DNA of 22,563 nucleotides from Ichthyosporea sp. XGB-2017a (taxonomy: Eukaryota > Opisthokonta > Ichthyosporea): positions 126,179 through 148,741 of the forward strand of contig PDIM01010318.1 in NCBI GenBank assembly GCA_002811675.1, given 5' to 3'. The stretch's first letter is position 1. Every line of letters begins with the position of its first letter. This document shows, piece after piece, positions 10,214 through 16,985 of the stretch. The notes beneath the pieces are model-generated. The model was not told the DNA's origin, made no database searches, and saw only the letters and a list, made by a program, of their open reading frames with translations. Both the position numbers and the translations under genes were made by a program.

Positions 10214-11365
10214 TCAGCGCAGACTTTCATTTGGTCTCCCCAGGGCGGTGTGCATGGAAGGATAAGAAGGGGGCGGTGTGATCCAGGACAGGTAAGTGCA
10301 GTGGGAAGAGAGGTAATGGTGCACGATGGGAGGTAGGCCCAGAGGTAGGCTGCAGACAGGGGATCCTAGTCCGCGCCCAGTTGAAGAAATGTTGGGGCAG
10401 AGGGATTGGGATAGCTCATGGCGGATGATGCTTGAGCTTACCATTCGCTTTGGCCTTTCTTCCCCACCCGCGATGAAAAGCATGTTGGGCGACACCCACC
10501 GACAATTGCAGGGTCCCTCTACCCCATCCTTCTCTTCTCCCTCCTGCTGCCCATGTACAGGAACGGGGCCGCTTGGGAGGACCCTTTCAATGCACGCCAC
10601 GTGGTAGAGAGACTGTGTCTCTAGTTTGCACTTCACCGCGTGATCCATTCCACATACGTACACAACCCGGAGATCCACATCCACGTGTGGATCTTGTTTT
10701 CCCTTTGAAGCAGCACGTCGTCTAAGCAACACGGTCTGGATCCCTTCCCACGCCACCTCTTTAATGTGTTGTATGACCTGGGGAAATGACACAAACTTTT
10801 GCTGCAAACACTCCCAGCTGGAGCATGATGCATATGGATGATGCCTGCACAGAAGCTGCACTGCCCGAATGCGGTCCTTGCTCAGCATTGCCAGCCCTTC
10901 CTTGCCTTTAAACTTGTGCTTCAGCCATAAATCATGGGAGGGGGATAGATAAGAGGCGATGATTGCGTAGTCTCTCTCCATTGAGCCGCTCACCGTGACT
11001 CCTCCTCTTTGGCACTCCTCCTCACTGCAATCTTCCCCACTCAGGTGCTTGCGCGCTACCTCCAGCATCCCCAGGTGCATATCATGCACGGGATTGTAAC
11101 TCCCTGTCGACAACAGCACCCCAACACGAAGTTTTCCAGCTACGCCCCTCTTGCGATCCAGCAACATCTCGAAATTTCTCTGCAGCTTCTCTGTGGGTGT
11201 GTGCTCCTGTTCCGCCCCAACAAAGGTGCCACCATCCAGTGTAAAGGATTCTCTTGTTGTGGGCACAAGAACGAATCCGTTCTTTTCTGAAGGGTGATGA
11301 AGCCCCGACCAGTCAGCCCCTCTTTGCTCAGAGTCACCTTCATCATCAAAGTACTCGAAGTGCAT
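10214..11365 (-). CDS. NMNAT: Nicotinamide/nicotinate mononucleotide adenylyltransferase family protein
   Basis: NMNAT enzymes join ATP to NMN or NaMN to make NAD or its deamido form. The 383-residue frame has an acidic N-terminal extension of about 78 residues. The nucleotidyltransferase fold then begins at VGVLLSTGSYNPVHDMHLGM (residues 81-100), with the GS(F/Y)NPxxxMHL signature typical of eukaryotic NMNAT. Next come YLSPSHDLWLKHKF (139-152), the SSWECLQQKF segment (182-191) resembling the WESLQ motif, the VVYVCGMDHAVK strand (234-245), and the SSSIIRHEL motif (310-318) matching the family ISSTxIR. The closing GLPPIVHHYL fits the family end. Both histidines of the HxxH position are kept, unlike human NMNAT1. 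It is divergent enough that substrate choice is unproven, but membership is fairly secure. Confidence 0.75.
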   Translation of the reverse strand: MHFEYFDDEGDSEQRGADWSGLHHPSEKNGFVLVPTTRESFTLDGGTFVGAEQEHTPTEKLQRNFEMLLDRKRGVAGKLRVGVLLSTGSYNPVHDMHLGMLEVARKHLSGEDCSEEECQRGGVTVSGSMERDYAIIASYLSPSHDLWLKHKFKGKEGLAMLSKDRIRAVQLLCRHHPYASCSSWECLQQKFVSFPQVIQHIKEVAWEGIQTVLLRRRAASKGKQDPHVDVDLRVVYVCGMDHAVKCKLETQSLYHVACIERVLPSGPVPVHGQQEGEEKDGVEGPCNCRWVSPNMLFIAGGEERPKRMVSSSIIRHELSQSLCPNISSTGRGLGSPVCSLPLGLPPIVHHYLSSHCTYLSWITPPPSYPSMHTALGRPNESLR

Positions 11366-11775
11366 GATACCAATTGTTTAATTTCTTCTCGCAACGCTAA
11401 CATCCAAAACATACAATAAAAAGCGCTGCCTGTGTGTGCAGATCACCTACCACACACACCCAAATTCAATGAAACAAAGTCAAATAATCTACATGAACCA
11501 AAGGGGGGCTCTAGCTTTTAAGGAGGGTGGGAGAATGTTAATCAGATCAGTCAGATATGGACGGGGTTGAAACTCATTCAAGGGCTTGTAACCCGCTCAC
11601 TTTGTCCACTGTTCTTATCTTTTATTTCCTCAACCACACATGTCGAGTAAAGAGGTAAAGAAAGTCAACTAACACCAGCAGGGTTCGGTTTTATTGAAGG
11701 ATGGATAGGTTTGGAGTTTGTCTCGTGTAAAGGAATGTAGAAGCTTCGAGCTGCTAGTGCGCTCCCCGTTAAGTG
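11366..11775. other. Spacer between two minus-strand genes
   Basis: This 410-bp spacer should hold the NMNAT-like promoter (near 11,366) and the 3' UTR of the secreted-protein gene (near 11,775). A (CA)n-like patch sits at 11,449-11,459. I see no gene in it. Confidence 0.5.
11690..11695 (-). terminator. Polyadenylation signal for secreted-protein gene
   Basis: Minus-strand AATAAA about 80 nt past the stop codon at 11776. Confidence 0.55.
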
Positions 11776-12639
11776 TCAGCATTGCCCATCTTCTCTGAGA
11801 CACTGTATGCTCTGCCGCACCAGGACCACGGAGAGTATATTCGACTTATCCGTTCCTGGGCACAATAAGTCAAAGCTATAGCCCCCGTTATTAGTTATAT
11901 GGACCTCCCCAACTATGTCCAAACCACGTAGAACGAGTACTTGTCCCACAGGGCGGCTATTAGTCAGCTGCAGAAAGGTTCCTTCATTGTAGTACCATGG
12001 CAACTCGTGCATGCTCACATTTCCCTGGAAAAGCTTGATGGGATTAGCACTCAGTTGCTGGCCTGGACCCACCTCTAAAGCAGAATATTGCTGCGTCCAT
12101 TGCGAGTTTGGCTCCAGTGTTTCCTCGGCTTCCCCCGAGGCAGTATCAAAGGTCACATTCCAGGCAGTCGAGTTCCACGTACATGTGCTCTGTCCCAGCG
12201 CACCCCCAGAGCTGCACTCGCGAACCGACTTGACACGGAAAGTGACCGAGCAGCGGTCCCTCATTCCCGGAGACATATATGCAATATCTAAGAAGCCACA
12301 ATTAAAGTCGCTGAAGACTGAAACAAGGTCAAATGTATCCTCCGTTCGATGATCATCCAATTTTGTGATATTCTTAAGATTCACCCACGCCATATGGTTT
12401 TCTGAAGGCCCCTCCAGTTCGGAGGTCGCCGGTTCACACCGAATTGAGAATCCCAACTTGGCCCTCAGATCATAGGTATCAGGAGAAAGCGCTCGTCTAG
12501 CTACGCCGCCACACGGGCCGCAAAAGCACAGAAGTGTTAGCAACAGAAGAAACGGTAAAATCGCTCCAAGATTGCGTACTGTCGCACTTCTTGCACTGTT
12601 GCTGGCAATCCCAAGCATGGCTGCTTCTATTGCGAGCAT
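11776..12639 (-). CDS. Secreted or membrane-anchored protein of unknown family
   Basis: I do not recognise this family. From the ATG at 12639 it encodes 287 residues (280 from the second ATG at 12618). Near the N-terminus, after several Arg/Ser/Asn, is a strongly hydrophobic stretch rich in Leu (about residues 25-43) followed by Cys/Gly and ARRA. This is either a signal peptide with a long n-region or a type II anchor. The rest is soluble and beta-rich in look, with at least seven Cys after the hydrophobic segment and several N-x-S/T sites (NIT, NST, NVT, NVS), consistent with an extracellular domain. The last residue is Cys, and no GPI-type hydrophobic tail exists. The open frame extends upstream without ATG through a proline run encoded by the C-tract, so the 5' end is uncertain. 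It is divergent from UPRT. Confidence 0.7.
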   Translation of the reverse strand: MLAIEAAMLGIASNSARSATVRNLGAILPFLLLLTLLCFCGPCGGVARRALSPDTYDLRAKLGFSIRCEPATSELEGPSENHMAWVNLKNITKLDDHRTEDTFDLVSVFSDFNCGFLDIAYMSPGMRDRCSVTFRVKSVRECSSGGALGQSTCTWNSTAWNVTFDTASGEAEETLEPNSQWTQQYSALEVGPGQQLSANPIKLFQGNVSMHELPWYYNEGTFLQLTNSRPVGQVLVLRGLDIVGEVHITNNGGYSFDLLCPGTDKSNILSVVLVRQSIQCLREDGQC

Positions 12640-12654
12640 TGGCTGTACTGAGGT

Positions 12655-12683
12655 GGGGGGGGGTGGGGGGGGGGGGGGGGGGG
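12655..12683. repeat. Long G-tract (C-tract on the minus strand)
   Basis: A run of 9 G, one T, then 19 G lies 16 bases upstream of the minus-strand ATG at 12639. In the secreted-protein mRNA it would be a poly-C stretch in the 5' UTR. The plus strand could form a G-quadruplex. Length may vary between individuals or reads. Confidence 0.9.
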
Positions 12684-12903
12684 AGAAGGAGGAAGTGGAT
12701 GTTGCTCTTAGTTTGGGGAAGTGGTAAGAGTGGATCAGCACAACCAACACTAAACACAAACAAACATTTAAAATGGAGCTACAGAGTGATCCCCCAGTCC
12801 CCCACCCCTACCCTGCCCATGTGTGCTATAAATGAATGAGCACCCACCAGTCCAGTCTAGATAGGTCCTGTGTGTGTGTGTTGTTAATCAACCAATCTAG
12901 CTG

Positions 12904-12931
12904 AACCAACCAACCAACCAAACAAACAAAC
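12904..12931. repeat. Short tandem AACC/AAAC repeats
   Basis: Three ACCA-type units followed by three AAAC-type units lie in the divergent spacer. They are simple-sequence repeats with no evident function. Confidence 0.7.
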
Positions 12932-13012
12932 ATCCCCAGAAGCCATACTGACTGACTGTGAGGCTGCTGGTACATTGTGTCTGTGACTATTGAAAGTGTG
13001 TGTTTTGGTCTA

Positions 13013-13026
13013 AGTTATATATAACT
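13013..13026. promoter_or_regulatory. 14-bp palindrome AGTTATATATAACT, TATA-like
   Basis: A perfect palindrome 37 to 50 bp upstream of the UPRT ATG, containing TATATA. It could be a TATA element if the 5' UTR is short, but no start site is known. Confidence 0.3.
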
Positions 13027-13062
13027 ATTGACTTGCAAGTATTAGAAGCTACACAATATATT

Positions 13063-13755
13063 ATGTCAATGGTGGCTTCGGAAGAAAAAAAGCTGGATAT
13101 TCCTCCAAATGTGACAGTGTTGGACTGCACGCGTCAGATTCTAGAACTGCACACTATTATTAGGGATCGCACTACGGATAGGAATGACTTCATCTTCTAT
13201 TCTGATCGCCTCATCCGACTCTTGGTAGAAGAGGGGCTGAATCTTCTTCCATTTGAAGAAAAGAGTGTGGAGACTCCCACCGGGTGTCAGTATGAAGGGG
13301 TGGACTTTACTGGGCGACTGTGTGGCGTGTCCATCATGCGGGCTGGGGAGGCAATGGAGAGGGGCTTGAGAACCTGTTGCCGAAGTGTTCGTATCGGTAA
13401 GATCCTTATTCAACGCGAAGGGATTCAAAGGGAGCCAAAGCTGTATTACGCAAAGTTTCCCCCCGATGTGGATAATCGACATGTACTGTTGATGGATCCC
13501 CTTCTTGCTAGTGGGGGCACTGTCCTGAAGGCGATCCAAGTATTAAAGGAGCATGGTTGTGAAGAAGACCAAATTTCCTTCTTAAACCTTATTGCCTCGC
13601 GTGTTGGAATTGCAAATGTGCATCGTGTGTACCCGGGTGTGCGTATCGTCACTACAGCCATTGATGAGGGACTGGACAGGGAGGGGTATATTGTTCCAGG
13701 AATCGGTGACTTTGCAGAGCGGTACTTTGGGACCGATGACACTGCCACGGACTAG
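13063..13755 (+). CDS. UPRT: Uracil phosphoribosyltransferase
   Basis: UPRT makes UMP from uracil and PRPP in cytosolic pyrimidine salvage. The ATG at 13063 gives 230 residues. The open frame runs further upstream, but only from a GTG, and the extension is not family-like. The N-terminal helix region (LHTIIRDRTTDRNDFIFYSDRLIRLL) fits eukaryotic UPRT, followed by VETPTG, the SIMRAGEAMERGLR segment, and KILIQRE. The PRPP-binding loop is LLMDPLLASGGT (about 143-154); most relatives have DPMLATGGS, so the Ser and Thr are conservative variants. The uracil-binding C-terminus has YIVPGIGDFAERYFGT as expected. No intron is seen. The next gene downstream is on the same strand. Confidence 0.95.
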   Translation: MSMVASEEKKLDIPPNVTVLDCTRQILELHTIIRDRTTDRNDFIFYSDRLIRLLVEEGLNLLPFEEKSVETPTGCQYEGVDFTGRLCGVSIMRAGEAMERGLRTCCRSVRIGKILIQREGIQREPKLYYAKFPPDVDNRHVLLMDPLLASGGTVLKAIQVLKEHGCEEDQISFLNLIASRVGIANVHRVYPGVRIVTTAIDEGLDREGYIVPGIGDFAERYFGTDDTATD

Positions 13756-14089
13756 AGAGCGGAAGGAAAGTAAAGATTGTGTATAGTTTGAATGCTTCTG
13801 TAAAAGAACAGAGGGAAAATACGATGTGTTGCTTTGGATGGGGCGGTGCAAGCGTCGATAGCAGTTGGGGATGGTTTTAATTAGTGGATGGGGCTAGCTG
13901 ACAATAGTTTGCTTTGGGTGAAGGGTGTAATGGTGGGGAAAAGTGATGCAAACAAGCGCATGGAGATGTGGCACCCGTCCACTCGTTTATTTGCTTTGTT
14001 GCTGTTCTTTTAACTGAACTATAATAAAATGTTGTTATCTTTTATTGTTGAGATGGGGCTACTGTAGTGTCTACATCATGTCCGGTTGA
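13756..14089. other. 3' UTR of UPRT and spacer to next gene
   Basis: This 334-bp stretch holds the UPRT 3' UTR with AATAAA at 14023-14028, leaving only about 60 bp to the next proposed start. The promoter of the downstream gene must be in here or within the UPRT 3' UTR. No gene is seen. Confidence 0.6.
14023..14028 (+). terminator. Polyadenylation signal for UPRT
   Basis: AATAAA 268 nt after the UPRT stop, followed by a T-rich stretch. Confidence 0.6.
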
Positions 14090-16555
14090 ATGGGAGACGA
14101 GGAGTCAGAGAAAGAGGGAGAGAAAGATACCAAGGAAGCCCTGCACAGTGAAGAAGGCCTTTTGGACGACCTCGGCAATATCCTTGACCTGGGGGAGTAT
14201 TTAGGGGAGAGAGACTGTGTTGTGCTGTGGCTTTGTAGTGTGGTGCCAGAATTACTTTGTGTTGTCTCGTCTCACTGACGAATTGAGATTACTCTGGTTT
14301 TCTGGTGTCACTGTGATCATGGCACACGCAGGTATGGGGCAGAGGGATTGCTGTGGGAATGAAGCTGAGGCACCTCCCCCTTCTGAAGGGTGTGTGTGTG
14401 TGGCAACTTGTGGTATGTTCCAAATGAATCCTAGGCCCTGTAATGAGAAGTATCCAATTGGAGGTAAAGTAGCCTGTTTTTCAATGTTGCAATCAAACAA
14501 AAACACAGCTGGCGGCTTTCATGTGTAGCTGTGCGTTTAGCTTGTTGCAGTGTTCACAGCATTGCTAGTTATGTTTTATTGTCCATTTACTCGACTTGGC
14601 GTTTTCTGACAATTTCGCTAAATTGTTTGCTTGTTTACTGCCCATGTGTTTTTTTTTTCTTGTCCAGACAGACTGTTCGATCTTGATACCCTCAACCTTA
14701 AGCGGGTAGCGTCACAGTTTTTGCGAGATGAGCTCTGCACTATCAAAATAGAACTAGAAGAGGAGGGGGGACAGGGGAAGGCGCGCAAAAGAACTAAAGT
14801 AGGGCTGGGCAATTGTGTCAAGAGCGGGGTTCATGCAAATGCAAGAACTGGGCAATGGTCTTTGGTGAATGTGTTGAGCCCGTACTCAAATCTTGTTCAT
14901 TTAATGGTAGTGGAGACAAGCAGTTATCGCTACTTGCCTGCTCCAGAGACTGTTAGTGTGCAGGAGGGTGGAGAAGTACTTGGATTAGTTAAAGCCACTA
15001 TCCGGGAAATGTATCGTTTTGACTTTGCGTGGGAGGACCGTCCTAATGCAAGCCTAAATGCACGTACGGTGGGAGACGAAGAGGGAGTAGATGGTCCCGT
15101 TTACTTTGGCTACAACTGGGCCCCCCGAGCTTTCAATGGGGATAACGAAATGTCGGGCTACCAGAGTGTGAAGACCAAATTGCATTTTATGATATGGCGA
15201 TGGCCCATGCTTAAATCCTTACTGGGCACGCCCGAAAAAGGATGTGGGGATGAAGAGAGAGTGCGTAGGATACGAGACAAATATGGTTGTTCGATAGAGA
15301 ATGAAGACCCATCTGTTAGCAAGGCCCATTTGGCTCCTCACCTTTGTACAGATGAAAACAGAGTTTTTTATGAGCACGTTCGTAACATAGTGTGGCTGGC
15401 TGTTAAGGACTCTCGAATATACGGAGAGTATTTTGTTAACGATAAAAGCAAAAAGGACTGCGTGGAACTAGATGGAAATGGGATTTGTATGCGGTTCAGT
15501 AAGCCGTTGATAGAGGGAATTCTATTGAACGAACGGGAATTTTTTGAAGATTTTTTGCTTCCAATAAGCACCGCTTTAAATAACTGCATGAAAGTAATCA
15601 CTGAAAGCATCACGGATATGGACTTTGATCGTTTTGATAGTTGCATGAAGGAGACGGGTAAGGGCCAAAGCAAGGCTGTTCCATAGGAGGAATTGGATGT
15701 TCTGTAATATGCTGCAGCTTCAACTCATTCAAATAGCTTTTACATTTGCTTGCGGTTTGTTCATGTTATTAATGTTGTTCTTTTTTTTAGAGACTGGAAC
15801 TATGTCTACGGGCTCTATTGACTACATTGGTAGGTTTCCTAGCGTAAGGAGTAAGGACGAAGCTCGTAAATTGTTTAAAAAAAATGGCTTGTCTGATGGT
15901 AGGTTAATGGAACAATCATTACTGCATGTCAAGTTTTATGTGTATTGGCTGCTAAGTTCGTGTATTTCTATCAAATGACGACCATCCTGTTGCGCGGATG
16001 CTATATATTGACATTGTCACGTAATTGTAAAATCCAGATGATCTTTTAGACTTTTCGTATAATATTGTAAAGAATCGGAAGGACTTTGAGGCCTGGAAGG
16101 CAAGTACTAAGTCGAGAGCGAATGCCTCAGCAACACCACCTGGCTGGCCTTCGTGGGCCTTGAAGTGGGAAAACAAATGGCTAAAAGGCTTTGGATATGG
16201 AATTGCCATACGAGATGCTTTCAAAGAACAAGGTAAATCCTTAGGAAATGCGCCGGATGCATATAATTACAAGTTAATTACTGAGACATTATTGATTATA
16301 TTGCAGTTGTCGACAGCTACTAATTTTTTAATTGCTCAATAATCACTGAATATCAACGTAATACACGTACAATTTGGAACAGGTGGAGAGGTCAGGATAA
16401 TTGTAGGCACTCATCAAGGCAGAGCCGGATTAATCGAAACAACTGGTCTGATTCTCCGTAGACCTTTGAAGGCGGCCATGGGAAAAGAGTACACTTTCAA
16501 AAAAAGCAAACGGTTATGGGCTTTTGCAGAACAACTTCACCATTCTATGAATTAA
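14090..16555 (+). CDS. Unknown protein, five-exon gene model (518 residues)
   Basis: I do not recognise this protein. My model joins 14090-14196, 14672-15657, 15791-15898, 16050-16232 and 16383-16555. Exons 2 to 5 connect by GT-AG junctions, all phase 1, with no stop until TAA at 16553, which is strong internal support. Exon 1 is less sure: it supplies an acidic Glu/Lys-rich start (MGDEESEKEG) and joins as LDLGE-LFDLDTLN. A second acceptor at 14667 exists but no good donor matches its phase. Exon 2 looks globular, with Trp/Tyr/Phe-rich stretches (VYFGYNWAPRAF, LHFMIWRWP) and several Cys. Exon 4 has five Trp in about 60 residues (PPGWPSWALKWENKW). Exon 5 begins VRIIVGTHQGRAGLIE, resembling a KOW motif, and is basic. 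No signal peptide, membrane span or catalytic motif is apparent. Confidence 0.65.
14197..14671 (+). other. Proposed intron 1 of the 518-residue gene
   Basis: The frame after this segment has no ATG before its conserved-looking part, and a strong pyrimidine tract precedes AG at 14667 and ACAG at 14671, so an intron ends here. The donor GTATTT at 14197 was picked because it restores frame with the second AG. Other donors are possible. Confidence 0.4.
15658..15790 (+). other. Intron 2 of the 518-residue gene
   Basis: A 133-nt intron with donor GTAAGG and a TTTTTTTTAG acceptor, phase 1. It removes the stop at 15684-15686. Confidence 0.75.
15899..16049 (+). other. Intron 3 of the 518-residue gene
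   Basis: A 151-nt intron with donor GTAGGT and acceptor ATCTTTTAG, phase 1. It connects KKNGLSD to FSYNIVKNRKD. Confidence 0.7.
16233..16382 (+). other. Intron 4 of the 518-residue gene
   Basis: A 150-nt intron with donor GTAAAT and acceptor GGAACAG, phase 1, leading into the 173-nt last exon. An earlier AG near 16306 would give a stop after only a few codons, so the later acceptor is preferred. Confidence 0.65.
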
Positions 16556-16557
16556 AA

Positions 16558-16563
16558 TTTATT
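16558..16563 (-). terminator. Candidate polyadenylation signal for LRR gene
   Basis: Minus-strand AATAAA about 425 nt past the LRR stop. If used, the LRR mRNA reaches the last codons of the facing 518-residue gene. Confidence 0.3.
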
Positions 16564-16688
16564 AAAATTACACACTTGACATGCAACATGCCAACAATTA
16601 AACAGTTCGTAGACCGCGCCACAATTGGAATATACCTTGCTTGAATATGCGGCATGATATGCGGATAGCTGCACACGGATACCGATGC

Positions 16689-16694
16689 AATAAA
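16689..16694 (+). terminator. Candidate polyadenylation signal for the 518-residue gene
   Basis: AATAAA about 135 nt after the TAA at 16553-16555. An ATTAAA variant also occurs right at the stop. Confidence 0.35.
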
Positions 16695-16985
16695 ACACAC
16701 AGGTATTATGCGGATATCTGTGGATGCCAGGGCAAGACCAACGTCAAAGGTAACCATTTTTGTCCGCACTGATAATCACTCTGGGCGAAATGTACGTGGA
16801 TAGTTATCTCACAAACATTATACCAAAACTCGGCCAATGAACACGATGCACTATTAGCTGGCAAAAATATGACTCATGGGCACAAACCTCTTGAAAACGC
16901 AGCTGCACGACCAACTTCTACAAGACGGTATAACTATGTAGTTTCACACGTCAGAACTCCCAAGAAATCTAGAGGTTACACAAAA

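Larger units (their letters stand above)
12640..13062. promoter_or_regulatory. Divergent promoter region, secreted-protein gene and UPRT
   Basis: About 420 bp separate the two divergent starts. Contents are a long G-tract beside the secreted-protein start, tandem short repeats (AACC then AAAC units, 12904-12931), a GT-rich patch near 12870, and a 14-bp AT palindrome just upstream of UPRT. No gene is seen. Confidence 0.5.
16556..16985. other. Convergent spacer with a decayed-looking open frame
   Basis: This 430-bp AT-rich stretch lies between the 518-residue gene and the LRR gene. AATAAA occurs on both strands (plus 16689-16694, minus 16563-16558). One plus-strand frame is open from 16602 to 16769, hits TGA TAA, then is open again to 17081, overlapping the LRR gene in antisense. 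The first part carries a Cys/His cluster (CNKTH ... ICGC ... HFCPH). It could be a degraded gene or transposon remnant, or chance. No family was recognised. Confidence 0.35.

Noticed and set aside
12640-12759. N-terminal extension of the secreted protein with a proline run
   Set aside because: The frame is open but has no ATG there, and the proline run is only the C-tract read as codons. The ATG at 12639 is preferred.
13000-13062. Upstream extension of UPRT
   Set aside because: It would begin at GTG and is not similar to the family. The ATG at 13063 gives the normal length.
14631-14671. Start of the orphan protein within the T-rich stretch
   Set aside because: There is no ATG. The stretch is a polypyrimidine tract ahead of a splice acceptor.
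16307-16335. Earlier acceptor for the last intron of the orphan gene
   Set aside because: It would end the protein after about five codons, while the acceptor at 16382 opens a 173-nt exon with protein-like content.
16602-16772. piggyBac-type zinc finger
   Set aside because: The Cys/His spacing does not match that family well enough to name it.
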